From: Aestuariibaculum suncheonense
Lineage (GTDB): Bacteria > Bacteroidota > Bacteroidia > Flavobacteriales > Flavobacteriaceae
Direction: 5' to 3'
NCBI RefSeq assembly: GCF_014596935.1
Contig: NZ_JACVXC010000001.1
Coordinates: 186,001 to 250,000 of the forward strand
Length of the DNA stretch: 64,000 nucleotides
Position 1 is the first letter of the stretch; each line of letters begins with the position of its first letter. The notes beneath the pieces were generated by a model. The model saw only the letters and a list, made by a program, of their open reading frames with translations. It searched no databases and was not told where the DNA came from. Positions 53,640 to 62,531 of the stretch are shown here, in pieces. A program made the translations under genes and the position numbers.

Positions 53640-55886
53640 ATGAAAGTACTATTAAAGCGAAAGTGGATTAAGTGGGCGATAATAGTAGGTGTGTCTGTCG
53701 TTGGTTTTTTTGCACTTATTTATGTAAGTGTTTTTCTCGGTGTTTTCGGGAAGCTACCAACCAAGGAAGATTTAAGTTCTATCAAGCAGGCTGAAGCCAC
53801 ACAACTTTTAGATAAAAACGGTAAGCTTATTGGTAAATATTACATTTACGACAGGCAGCCGTTAGAATTTAACCAAATTCCAAAACATATTATTGATGCT
53901 TTAGTAGCTACTGAAGATGTTCGGTTTTACGAGCATGATGGTGTCGATAATGTAAGTTTGCTTCGGGTATTTGTAAAGAGTATTATTCTTCGTGATCGTT
54001 CGTCAGGAGGAGGAAGTACCATAACCTTGCAATTGGCGAAAAACTTATTTGGACGTAAGGATTATGCCGTGTTTAGCATGCTTATCAATAAGTTTAAAGA
54101 GTCCATTATCGCCAAGCGTATTGAAGATATTTATTCTAAAAACGACATTCTAACCATGTATTTTAATACGGTGCCGTTTCCTGATAATACCTATGGTATT
54201 GAGAGTGCATCCCGCAAGTTTTTTAATAAACCGGCTATCGATTTAAATTATTCTGAAGCCGCTGCTTTAATTGGGACCTTAAAAGCAACCAGTTATTACA
54301 ATCCCCGTTTACATATAGATCGTACCCAATCACGACGCAATGTGGTATTTCAGCAAATGGAAAAGTATGATTATCTAACGGAAGCTGAAGTTGATTCATT
54401 AAGAGCTCAACAACTGGTTTTAAATTACAAATCGTTCAATCACGATGTGGGCTTAGCGCCTTACTTTAGAGAAACCGTAAAAAAAGAGCTTACGACCATT
54501 TTAGAAACATTGAAAAAACCGGATGGTGAACCCTACGATTTGTATCGAGACGGACTGGTAGTTCACACCACTTTAGATTCTACCATGCAGGCTTTAGCCG
54601 AAGCATCTATGAAAGAGCATTTAACCAGTTTGCAACGAGTTCATGAACAGTCGTATGGTAAATACGCCCCTTGGAATACCAAGAAGGTGGTCGATGCTGC
54701 TATAAAGACCTTACCGGCTTATAAAATGTATAAAGCTAATGGCTTAACTGAAAAGCAGATTTTAGACTCCTTGTCTATAAAACGTAAAACGGAATTATTT
54801 GAGTGGACTGGAGATACGATAAAAAATGTTTCGACCATTGATAGTTTAAAACATTATCTGAAGTTTTTAAATACTGGAATGTTATCTGTGGAACCACAAA
54901 CTGGCGCCATTAGGGCTTATGTAGGGGGAATTGATTACCGCTTTTTTAAATACGACCATGTATCTCAAAGCGAGCGTCAGGTAGGGTCTACGTTCAAGCC
55001 GTTTGTATATACGGCGGCAATTGAAGACGGTATGAAACCGTGTACCTATTTTTCGTTATCAGCAGTAACCTATACCGATTTTGATGACTGGACACCAACC
55101 AATGCCGGCGCTGAAGACACAAATGATGAGTATTTAAACTACAATCTGGAGACTGCGCTAAGTCAGTCGGTGAATACCATTGCAGTTAAGGTATTGAATA
55201 AGGTGGGAATTGAAAAAGTAGTTGAGCAAGCGGCAAAAATGGGTATTCAAAAAGAATTACCTCAAGAACCCTCTTTAGCTTTAGGTGTTGCCGAAATTAA
55301 TTTGAAAGAATTGACCGGAGCTTATGCCAGTTATGTAAACGAGAGCAAACCGGTAAAACCGTACGCGATTAGTAAGATAACCGATAAAAACGGGCACGTT
55401 ATTGCTGAGTTTAAACCAGAGATTACAGAAGAACAAGCCTATAGCGATTACACACGCGAAGTGATGTTACAAATCATGCAATCGACCGTTAATAGTGGAA
55501 CAGCTACTCGATTACGTTCGTATTATAATCTGAAAAACGATATTGCCGGAAAAACCGGAACGACTCAAAACAATAAAGACGGTTGGTTTGTAGGGATTAC
55601 ACCTAAACTGGTAACGGTTACCTGGGTAGGGAACGATAATCACAGCATTGGGTTTAAAACCACGGGTATCGGTCAAGGTGCCAACTCAGCTTTACCTATT
55701 TTTGCAAAGTTCTATCAAAAACTGAATGCCGATGCACAATTTAATACGATTACCAAATCCAAGTTTGAAACACCTTCCGATGCCGTGCTTCAAGATCTAG
55801 ATTGTGAACCTGAAAAACGTGATGGTTTCTTAAAACGATTGTTCGGAAACAAGAAAAAGGAACGTAAGTTTAAGAGGAATAACTAA
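53640..55886 (+). CDS. Class A penicillin-binding protein (PBP1A-type)
   Basis: 748-residue bifunctional peptidoglycan synthase. One N-terminal membrane helix (about 12-33). GT51 transglycosylase (about 60-240) with ATEDVRFYEHDGVD and GGGSTITLQLAKNLFGR. Transpeptidase domain (about 400-690) with the active serine in VGSTFKPFVY (SxxK), SQSVNT (SxN) and GKTGTT (KTG). The end is basic. It polymerises glycan strands and crosslinks peptides. The start ATG at 53640 follows hflX closely and may share its promoter. Confidence 0.95.
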   Translation: MKVLLKRKWIKWAIIVGVSVVGFFALIYVSVFLGVFGKLPTKEDLSSIKQAEATQLLDKNGKLIGKYYIYDRQPLEFNQIPKHIIDALVATEDVRFYEHDGVDNVSLLRVFVKSIILRDRSSGGGSTITLQLAKNLFGRKDYAVFSMLINKFKESIIAKRIEDIYSKNDILTMYFNTVPFPDNTYGIESASRKFFNKPAIDLNYSEAAALIGTLKATSYYNPRLHIDRTQSRRNVVFQQMEKYDYLTEAEVDSLRAQQLVLNYKSFNHDVGLAPYFRETVKKELTTILETLKKPDGEPYDLYRDGLVVHTTLDSTMQALAEASMKEHLTSLQRVHEQSYGKYAPWNTKKVVDAAIKTLPAYKMYKANGLTEKQILDSLSIKRKTELFEWTGDTIKNVSTIDSLKHYLKFLNTGMLSVEPQTGAIRAYVGGIDYRFFKYDHVSQSERQVGSTFKPFVYTAAIEDGMKPCTYFSLSAVTYTDFDDWTPTNAGAEDTNDEYLNYNLETALSQSVNTIAVKVLNKVGIEKVVEQAAKMGIQKELPQEPSLALGVAEINLKELTGAYASYVNESKPVKPYAISKITDKNGHVIAEFKPEITEEQAYSDYTREVMLQIMQSTVNSGTATRLRSYYNLKNDIAGKTGTTQNNKDGWFVGITPKLVTVTWVGNDNHSIGFKTTGIGQGANSALPIFAKFYQKLNADAQFNTITKSKFETPSDAVLQDLDCEPEKRDGFLKRLFGNKKKERKFKRNN

Positions 55887-55905
55887 ACTAAAGGATTAGA
55901 TTAAT

Positions 55906-56382
55906 TTAAAAGTTTTGGATTTTATTTTTTTCATCTAAATACTTTTTTTCTGAAATTGATTCAATAGAATTTATATTTCCTTTTTTATCAAGAATTACCT
56001 TGGCATATTTTGGCAAATTACTGGTTGTTTGCATAATTGAAGAGTCTATAACAGGAGTGCCCTCAACTACAAATTTTGCTTCACCGTATATATAGGGAAT
56101 AAACCAAAATTTAGAATAAACAGTTCCATTCATTAAAGCCATACAGCCAGGAAAAGCATCAATGGTGTTGCTAATCGCCCTGTCAATTCTAATTGTTTTA
56201 GTTGGAATAAATATAATTATGCTTGCTTTGTCTTCACCTGTTATTTTTTCTGGAGATGTTTGAAGTGAAGCTAGTTTTTCAAGTTCGATATTCTGTGTCG
56301 AAACAAGTGTAAAGTTAAATAAGTTTCTAGAGCATCCTGTTAAAAATGTACAAGTAATTATTAAAATGATAATTTTTTTCAT
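55906..56382 (-). CDS. Hypothetical lipoprotein
   Basis: 158 residues, family not recognised. The signal peptide MKKIIILIITCTFLTGC has a clear lipobox (LTGC, lipidated Cys17). The centre reads IFIPTKTIRIDRAISNTIDAF and SKFWFIPYIYGEAKFVVEGTPV. This looks a little like small TRL/YceK-type surface lipoproteins with a YGxxxxxVEGT ending. The gene is alone between the convergent PBP gene (19-base gap) and the DUF3078 terminator. Composition is AT-rich like its surroundings, without sign of transfer. Confidence 0.6.
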   Translation of the reverse strand: MKKIIILIITCTFLTGCSRNLFNFTLVSTQNIELEKLASLQTSPEKITGEDKASIIIFIPTKTIRIDRAISNTIDAFPGCMALMNGTVYSKFWFIPYIYGEAKFVVEGTPVIDSSIMQTTSNLPKYAKVILDKKGNINSIESISEKKYLDEKNKIQNF

Positions 56383-56451
56383 TAGTTAAAGTGAAATTTT
56401 AAGGGCTTTTTTACTAAATATTTGGCCGGCAAATATACTTTTTATTTATAG

Positions 56452-56497
56452 ATACAAAAGCGGCTGCCTTATTAATTTAAGACAGCCGCTTTTGTAT
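56452..56497 (-). terminator. Terminator after the DUF3078 gene
   Basis: ACAAAAGCGGCTG (56454-56466) pairs with CAGCCGCTTTTGT (56483-56495). An inner CTTA/TAAG pair shortens the loop. Confidence 0.85.
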
Positions 56498-56515
56498 TTT
56501 TTAAAAGTTAATTTT

Positions 56516-57460
56516 TTAGAACTTATAACTCAAACCAAGTGTATAATACGTTTGTAATTTATTGTCTAAATTATCAAACGTAGGTTCTTCTTGAGTAGGA
56601 ATTGCAGTTGGATCGTATTGACCCAGAGCATAGTCTAATGCTTCCTGTCTGTTGTTTCTTAAGCCAAAATCGAAACCAACACCAATCATTTTCCATAAGG
56701 TGTAGCTAAACGAGTTGGTCCAGGTCCAGTTTGAGTAATTGTTACTCTTGTAACTTTGAAACATCGATAGATTGGTTTTAAAATTCACAGCACCGAAAGA
56801 TCTGGTGTAATCGGCAACAATTTTAGCACCCAGAGACGATTCGTAAATGGTTTCACCACTGCTAAACACAAAATTGTAGTTTAAAGGGTGAATAACCACT
56901 ATTAAGTTCTCAATTGGCGTCCAGGTGGCACCAATACCTAAATCTAAATAGCCCGGGTCGTTAAAGTTGTCTAAAAGCGTGGTGCGATACTCCATTAATC
57001 CAGAAGCGGCCAATGTTTTTGTGATATTTCTACCGTACAGCGATGAGATGTTAAACACATCGGTTGTTGGGTTGAAACTATCATCGTCATTCGGATCATC
57101 TTTATCGTCCAGCTTTACCCAGTTTAAGTTTGTGGTTAAGGCATTTCTCCAGAAAAATTTATCCTGAATTAAATTCGCGTAAGCATTTAAAGTAAATCCA
57201 ATATTTCCGGATTGGTTGTTTGGTGTACCTTGCGAATACCAGTTGCTAAAGTTTGATAAGCTACCACCAATGGTACCAAAGGCACCGATTCTCCAGCCCG
57301 GTAAGGCATCAATTTTTGCTTGTATGGCTTTAACTTCAGCAGCTAGTGCATCGGCTTCAGCTTTTTTCTCTTTTTTTTGAGCTTCAAGTTCTTCTTTTGT
57401 TTGTGCATTAATGGATACCATGCCAATGAATAATGCCAAGATTAAAAGTGTTTGTTTCAT
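56516..57460 (-). CDS. DUF3078 outer-membrane protein
   Basis: 314 residues from the ATG at 57458-57460; the frame runs further upstream but MKQTLLILALFIGMVSINAQ is a proper signal peptide. A charged coiled coil follows (TKEELEAQKKEKKAEADALA, about 20-52), and then a beta-rich barrel-like part beginning GWRIGAFGTIGGSLSNFSNW and ending in YYTLGLSYKF with terminal Phe. This is the DUF3078 family of Bacteroidota. The N-terminal coiled coil is of the kind seen in porins that touch the cell wall. Function unknown. Confidence 0.82.
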   Translation of the reverse strand: MKQTLLILALFIGMVSINAQTKEELEAQKKEKKAEADALAAEVKAIQAKIDALPGWRIGAFGTIGGSLSNFSNWYSQGTPNNQSGNIGFTLNAYANLIQDKFFWRNALTTNLNWVKLDDKDDPNDDDSFNPTTDVFNISSLYGRNITKTLAASGLMEYRTTLLDNFNDPGYLDLGIGATWTPIENLIVVIHPLNYNFVFSSGETIYESSLGAKIVADYTRSFGAVNFKTNLSMFQSYKSNNYSNWTWTNSFSYTLWKMIGVGFDFGLRNNRQEALDYALGQYDPTAIPTQEEPTFDNLDNKLQTYYTLGLSYKF

Positions 57461-57572
57461 ATTGGTTTGTTTATGAATGGAGTATAAATATAATTTTAAA
57501 TTAAAAGACTTACAATAAAAGCCGTAAATCATTACGGTTTTAGACCCGATTTTTGGTTAGAGTCACTTAAAA

Positions 57573-58079
57573 TTATTTGTTTTTGTAAAGCGGAACGGAT
57601 GAACAGGCTTCACCATACATAATGGATTTTGCAACAGGTTTTAATTTGGAAGCCAACATAATGTAGGCATTTGGTGGTACCGGCTTTTTCGAGCAGCCTT
57701 TAATAATTACGGGCTTATCGTTGTATTCACTAACTTCTAAATTATTAATGATGTCCTGGTACAGGCTGGTTTCTAAATCTTCTAAAGTTCCAATAACCGT
57801 ATGTTTGGCATAAGGTTCTAAATGCAGGCTGATAAGCATAAAAGCCCATCCCGGAATAATAGCATCACTACTACAGGTTAAAGCGACATAACCGTTTTGG
57901 TATTGAGACCAGTCGTGTTCAGAAACCTGAGTTCGAAAATCTTTTTCACGTAAAACAAAGCCTTCAAAAAGCCAGTCTTTAATATCGAGAACAACACGAG
58001 GCCCTTTTGGATAGTAATCTTCAAGGTCTATAGTTATTAGCTTACTGTTCGCAACGCGATTTATAATGTCATCTGCCAT
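57573..58079 (-). CDS. DUF2480 family protein
   Basis: 168-residue cytosolic protein matching the Bacteroidota family DUF2480: KLITIDLEDYYPKGPRVVLDIKDWLFEGFVLREKDFR at the N-terminus (seen in pieces), YVALTCSSDAIIPGWAFMLI in the middle, and the C-terminal IKGCSKKPVPPNAYIML with EACSSVPLYK. Cysteines in the TCSSDA, KGCSKK and EACSSVP motifs are suggestive of metal or cluster chemistry. Its position near the ABC exporter and the SufT-like gene fits that idea, but it is inference. Confidence 0.85.
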   Translation of the reverse strand: MADDIINRVANSKLITIDLEDYYPKGPRVVLDIKDWLFEGFVLREKDFRTQVSEHDWSQYQNGYVALTCSSDAIIPGWAFMLISLHLEPYAKHTVIGTLEDLETSLYQDIINNLEVSEYNDKPVIIKGCSKKPVPPNAYIMLASKLKPVAKSIMYGEACSSVPLYKNK

Positions 58080-58113
58080 AATGCAAATTTAAATAAAGTT
58101 TAATTAATGTTTT

Positions 58114-59952
58114 TTATTGATAGCCTTCGGCCTGAAGGGAAAACAAATGCGCATATAAATTGTCATTCTTCATCAGTTCTTGATGAGTGCCCAGTTCCAG
58201 AACTTTTCCATCTTGTAACACCAGAACTCTATCGGCCTGCCTTACCGTACTAAAACGGTGTGAAATAATGATACTCGTTTTACCTTCAGTAAGTCCGATA
58301 AAGCGCGTAAATACATCGCTCTCAGCTTTGGCATCTAGAGCAGAGGTAGGCTCATCCAAAATCATGACTTCGGCATTTTTCATATAAGCACGTGCTAAAG
58401 CTACTTTTTGCCATTGGCCGCCCGAAAGGTCTTGTCCGTTAGCAAAGCGCTTGCCTAATTGCTGGTTATAACCGTGTTTTAATTCTTTAACCACATCATT
58501 CGCCAGACTTAACTCCGCGGCGTTTTCAATTTTTGTTTGGTTCTCTAGCTCATCAATATCACCAATAGCAATATTTTCTTTTATCGTGAATTCATATCGG
58601 AAAAAATCTTGAAAAATCACTCCGAAAAAGGCTTGATACTCCGCTTTGTTAAATCGGTTGATATTAACTCCATCTAACAAAATGTCGCCGGAAGTCGGTT
58701 CGTAAAAGCGTAATAACAATTTAGTTAATGTGGTTTTACCAGCACCGTTTTGCCCCACAAAGGCTAATTTTTCACCAGCTTTAAGGGTGAAATTAATATT
58801 TTTTAAAATCTCATGGTCTGAACCCGGATAAGAGAAATGTACGTTTTTAAATTCGAAGCCTTCTTTAATTTTTTTCGGAAGAGGTATATCTTCTTTTGTT
58901 TTTGAAGCCACTGAAATATCAATAAAATCGAAATAATCTTTTAGATATAACGCGCTTTCAGAAATGCGTGTAAAACGCGAAAAGAATTCCTGAAGGTTTT
59001 TCATTAATCGGTTAAAAGATCCTGATAAAAATGTGAGCTCACCAAGAGTGATTACACCCGAAAGAACGCGATAAATGATAAACATGTAGGCCCCGTAATA
59101 ACTTAAAGACCCCAGAAGATTAAATAAAAAACCTAAAGCAGAACGTTTAACGGCTAAGGTTCTGTTGAGCTCGTAATATTCTTCCGAAAGATTTTTAAAA
59201 CGATCGACGATAAAGTCGGTTAAACCAAATAACTTGATTTCTTTGGCGGTTTTATCGTTGGCACCAATAAAGCGTAAATAGTCTAACTGGCGGCGTTCGG
59301 CCGTCCAGCTTCTCGCCAAAGAGTATTCCTGTTGACTAAAACGGACTTCGTTTATAAACGATGGAATAATACTTAAAACCAACAATAAAATAAGATACGG
59401 TTCAAAGTAAATTAATCCGGCAATTAAAGTAGCAATCGATACAGCACTTTGGGCTTGCCCTAGCACGTTAGACATTAAGCCAACACGACCGGTGGTTTGT
59501 GTTCTGGCGCGTTCCAGTTTGTCGTAAAATTCAGAATCTTCTAATAAACTAATATTAATCTGATTCGTTTTTTTTATAATGGTTACCGAGGTTGCAATAT
59601 TGTATTCATCACCAAGTAATCCATCGGTTAACGAAATGGCTCTGCTTATTAAATCGGATAAAATGACTAAGCCAAATTCAATGGCAACATAAGTCCATAA
59701 TTGGCTGTAATCGTAAACATCAAGTGAAATTTGATGTATAATTTCGTCGATTATTAATTTACCAATCCATAGAATTATTACGGGAAGCAGGGCGCCAATA
59801 AGCCTGCAAAAGGCAGAAAGTAAAAATAGTTTTTTATTGACATTCCAGATTTCTTTAAAGAAACGCGGAATGTAGGTAAGAGCATTAAAAGACGACTTTA
59901 AGTTATTTTTCTTAGCGCCGTCTTTTAATGATTTAGGTGTGCGTTTAGCCAT
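58114..59952 (-). CDS. ABC transporter, fused permease and ATP-binding domains
   Basis: 612-residue half-transporter of the exporter type. Membrane domain about 40-340 with six helices, beginning RFFKEIWNVNKKLFLLSAF. The nucleotide-binding domain spans about 365-605, with Walker A GQNGAGKTT, signature LSGGQWQKVALARAY, Walker B MILDEPTSALDA and the switch His in IIISHRFSTV. Works as a homodimer or with another half not present here. The Walker A has Thr where most have Ser, which is common. Substrate unknown. It lies 13 bases after the SufT-like gene in the same direction. Confidence 0.9.
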   Translation of the reverse strand: MAKRTPKSLKDGAKKNNLKSSFNALTYIPRFFKEIWNVNKKLFLLSAFCRLIGALLPVIILWIGKLIIDEIIHQISLDVYDYSQLWTYVAIEFGLVILSDLISRAISLTDGLLGDEYNIATSVTIIKKTNQINISLLEDSEFYDKLERARTQTTGRVGLMSNVLGQAQSAVSIATLIAGLIYFEPYLILLLVLSIIPSFINEVRFSQQEYSLARSWTAERRQLDYLRFIGANDKTAKEIKLFGLTDFIVDRFKNLSEEYYELNRTLAVKRSALGFLFNLLGSLSYYGAYMFIIYRVLSGVITLGELTFLSGSFNRLMKNLQEFFSRFTRISESALYLKDYFDFIDISVASKTKEDIPLPKKIKEGFEFKNVHFSYPGSDHEILKNINFTLKAGEKLAFVGQNGAGKTTLTKLLLRFYEPTSGDILLDGVNINRFNKAEYQAFFGVIFQDFFRYEFTIKENIAIGDIDELENQTKIENAAELSLANDVVKELKHGYNQQLGKRFANGQDLSGGQWQKVALARAYMKNAEVMILDEPTSALDAKAESDVFTRFIGLTEGKTSIIISHRFSTVRQADRVLVLQDGKVLELGTHQELMKNDNLYAHLFSLQAEGYQ

Positions 59953-59965
59953 CTAAAGTTTGTTA

Positions 59966-60289
59966 TTAAAGCATGCCCAATTCTAATTTGGCTTCTTCAC
60001 TCATTAAATCCTGTGTCCATGGCGGATCGAAAGTGATTTCAACCTCGGCACTATTTACATCGTTTAACGATTTTATTTTTTCTTCAACCTCGAGAGGTAA
60101 TGTTTCTGCTACGGGGCAGTTAGGTGTTGTTAAAGTCATTAAGATTTTAACATCGTAATCTTCGTTTACAAAAACATCATAAATTAACCCTAATTCGTAG
60201 ATGTCTACAGGAATTTCCGGGTCGTAAATGGTTTTTAAAACATTAACTATTTTTTCACCTAAATCGGCAGTGTCAATTGCTTCGCTCAT
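59966..60289 (-). CDS. SufT/DUF59 (MIP18-like) Fe-S assembly protein
   Basis: 107 residues of the DUF59 fold: IYDPEIPVDIYELGLIYDVFV, then the cluster-linked cysteine in LTTPNCPVAETLPLEVEEKI and the end EITFDPPWTQDLMSEEAKLELGML. This is the SUF-associated maturation factor often called SufT, which helps insert Fe-S clusters into targets. It follows sufE by about 55 bases. The ABC exporter gene is next. Confidence 0.9.
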   Translation of the reverse strand: MSEAIDTADLGEKIVNVLKTIYDPEIPVDIYELGLIYDVFVNEDYDVKILMTLTTPNCPVAETLPLEVEEKIKSLNDVNSAEVEITFDPPWTQDLMSEEAKLELGML

Positions 60290-60344
60290 ATGTTCAATGT
60301 TTACAGGCTTAGTCGGATATTGCTAAGCGACTTAACGAATATTA

Positions 60345-60767
60345 TTATTTTATTTGTGTCTGGTATGCTATGGCATACATTTTAAGTTGTTTTATCATAC
60401 TAACCAAACCGTTAGCTCGGGTAGGTGATAAGTGTTCTTTTAAACCAATTTTGTCTATAAAACTCATGTCGGCATCGATAATATCTTTAGGATGCTGGTT
60501 TGAAAAGACACGAATTAAAATAGCTATGATACCTTTAGTGATAATGGCATCACTATCTGCAGTAAATTCTATTTTATCGTCCTGCATTTCGGCATGTACC
60601 CAAACCTTACTCTGGCAACCTTTAATAATATTGCTATCGGTTTTATATTGCTCGTCGATTAGGGGTAAGTCTTTCCCTAAATCAATCATATATTGGTAAC
60701 GCTCTTCCCAATCTTCAAACATTGAGAACTCGTCAATAATTTCATTTTGAATTTCTTCTATAGTCAC
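60345..60767 (-). CDS. sufE: SufE-family sulfur acceptor
   Basis: 140 residues from the GTG at 60765-60767, which gives the normal start (M)TIEEIQNEIIDEFSMFEDWEER. The frame extends nine codons further to an ATG at 60794, without family support. The persulfide-accepting cysteine is in NIIKGCQSKVWV, about residue 51. SufE takes sulfur from SufS and activates it. SufS is encoded 1.8 kb upstream in the same direction, separated here by two unrelated genes. Confidence 0.92.
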   Translation of the reverse strand: MTIEEIQNEIIDEFSMFEDWEERYQYMIDLGKDLPLIDEQYKTDSNIIKGCQSKVWVHAEMQDDKIEFTADSDAIITKGIIAILIRVFSNQHPKDIIDADMSFIDKIGLKEHLSPTRANGLVSMIKQLKMYAIAYQTQIK

Positions 60768-60806
60768 AATCTCAAATTTTATGTAAAAATACAATAAGAA
60801 TATTAG

Positions 60807-61235
60807 CTATTCAATGTTTTCTGTAATAGATAGTATTTCTTTAACAAGTTCGGCGATTTCCTGTGGCGGATTGCCATGATCAAACGATTGACTTTCATAA
60901 ATAGAATCCTGATAGGTTATTTTTAGTTTAGCGATGGCTGCAGCATCGTACATACGTTTGTCGGAAGGCGCTTTTAAGTTTGGAATATCCGGAATATCAA
61001 TAGTTTTTAAGATGTTGTAAATGGTAGACCATTTTTTATCTGAACAGGGCTTAATCAAAGCTTTTGAATTTCTGTTCTTTTGAAATGTGACTTCTTTTTT
61101 ATTAATGCTTATGTGTTTATACGACCCTCGGGATATTGCAGAATATTCTACAGTAATGGCATCTTCATTGATATTTGAATCGGTACAGCTATTTACATTT
61201 AATATTAAACTAATAATGAAGATGAATAGTTTCAT
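60807..61235 (-). CDS. Hypothetical lipoprotein within the suf region
   Basis: 142 residues. Signal peptide MKLFIFIISLILNVNSC with lipobox-like VNSC (Cys17), then INEDAITVEYSAISRGSYKHI, a single later cysteine in LIKPCSDKKW, and a C-terminal helix AELVKEILSITE. Family not recognised. It lies between the terminator of the M43 protease gene and sufE (about 40 bases), so it is likely the first gene of a transcript that continues into sufE and the SufT-like gene. Confidence 0.6.
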   Translation of the reverse strand: MKLFIFIISLILNVNSCTDSNINEDAITVEYSAISRGSYKHISINKKEVTFQKNRNSKALIKPCSDKKWSTIYNILKTIDIPDIPNLKAPSDKRMYDAAAIAKLKITYQDSIYESQSFDHGNPPQEIAELVKEILSITENIE

Positions 61236-61261
61236 AGCACAGTTTTGTTCATTAATAATAC

Positions 61262-61291
61262 AAAAAAGACGCCAAACGAGGCGTCTTTTTA
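61262..61291 (-). terminator. Terminator after the M43 protease gene
   Basis: AAAAAGACGCC (61263-61273) pairs with GGCGTCTTTTT (61280-61290) around AAACGA. On the minus strand it ends in a T-run and separates the protease from the small lipoprotein gene. Confidence 0.9.
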
Positions 61292-61308
61292 GATATTTTC
61301 GATGATTT

Positions 61309-62391
61309 TTAATTTGATGTTGAAGTCACAAATGAGCTCCTATAACCATCACTAGCGAATAAGGCTCTAGACCTTGTGTGTTGTCCTATGGTAAACATAT
61401 ACATGCAGTCGTCATAAACATAATCCATATAATTCATAGTCATATCATTTGAGTTACATGCAACCATTGGATATGTTGGGCAATAATAATTTGGTCCGTC
61501 AGATCTAGGTGTATCGTCAACAAAATCATCATAACTACAACCACCATCACCCCAAATATGTCTTAAATTTAACCAGTGGCCAACTTCGTGGGTAGCTGTT
61601 CGCCCATTACCATAAGGGCCTGTTGTTTTACCAAAATAATTAGTACCTATAACAATACCATCTGTTGAAGCTGGTCCACCAGGGAATTGTGCATAGCCTA
61701 AAATACCACCTCCAATTTCACAAACCCAGATGTTTAAATTATGGCCAGGGTCAGTAGCATCAATGCCACCTTTTTTTGAAGATTTCATGGCATCTCTGGT
61801 ACCCCAACTAGCCTTACTTGAAATTTTACGGTAGATGGCATTAACTTTAAAAGATATTTTATAGTCTGCTATTAAACCAGAAAACTCATTGGGCACCCTT
61901 GAAGTATTTGGATTATTGTTATTGAAGTCTTCATTTAAAATTGCAATTTGAGATGCGATTTGAGCATCAGTAACCTCACCATTAAATTTCTCTATAATAT
62001 TTACGACCACAGGAATCTCGATAATGCCATCATATGGAATTGAGGGTTCCGGATCGGGAGAAGGATCATTTGTGTTAGGTCCACCTCCGGGAGTGCCATT
62101 TGGTTTTTTCGAAGCTATAAATTTTCTGGTTTGATACTCGATAGAATACATGCGTTGCTCTAAGCCTAGATTTTCATCTAATAGTCTATTTAGATTAGTC
62201 ATTGTGTAGCAACTACGCCTTGCGATTTTAGAGTTTGTAGTTTTAGCGGTTTGGCTATCGTCTATAGTTGTGTAAACAAAGAAGTCACTCATGTCTATGT
62301 CTCGCTCATAGGAATTGTTTTCTGAATCAGAAATGTTACAGGCGACGCATAACAGAGCTAGTGAAATAAGTTTTAAAATATTAGATTTCAT
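61309..62391 (-). CDS. M43 (pappalysin-type) zinc metalloprotease, probable lipoprotein
   Basis: 360 residues. N-terminal hydrophobic signal ISLALLCVAC with a probable lipidation cysteine (Cys18). A proline/glycine-rich linker (about 95-120) precedes the domain. The metzincin core HEVGHWLNLRHIWG has the full HExxHxxGxxH-like pattern with its third His (about 268-278), and the Met-turn appears as MTMNYMDYVYDDCM. Cysteines SYD-flanked CS and YYCPTYPMVAC could form disulfides. Such proteases are secreted or surface-bound. A TTAGAG/CTCTAA pair at 62396-62416 may form a hairpin in its leader. It sits between sufS and sufE. Confidence 0.88.
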   Translation of the reverse strand: MKSNILKLISLALLCVACNISDSENNSYERDIDMSDFFVYTTIDDSQTAKTTNSKIARRSCYTMTNLNRLLDENLGLEQRMYSIEYQTRKFIASKKPNGTPGGGPNTNDPSPDPEPSIPYDGIIEIPVVVNIIEKFNGEVTDAQIASQIAILNEDFNNNNPNTSRVPNEFSGLIADYKISFKVNAIYRKISSKASWGTRDAMKSSKKGGIDATDPGHNLNIWVCEIGGGILGYAQFPGGPASTDGIVIGTNYFGKTTGPYGNGRTATHEVGHWLNLRHIWGDGGCSYDDFVDDTPRSDGPNYYCPTYPMVACNSNDMTMNYMDYVYDDCMYMFTIGQHTRSRALFASDGYRSSFVTSTSN

Positions 62392-62531
62392 CTTGTTAGA
62401 GTTTTGTTAGCTCTAATAAAGATATTAATATTTTAAGGAAATTTTAACAAATAATAACTAAGGCTGAAAGTTTTCGATAAAAAGCCAGATAGTGAATTTG
62501 AAACGAACTAACAGTAAAGGAAATAATACAG

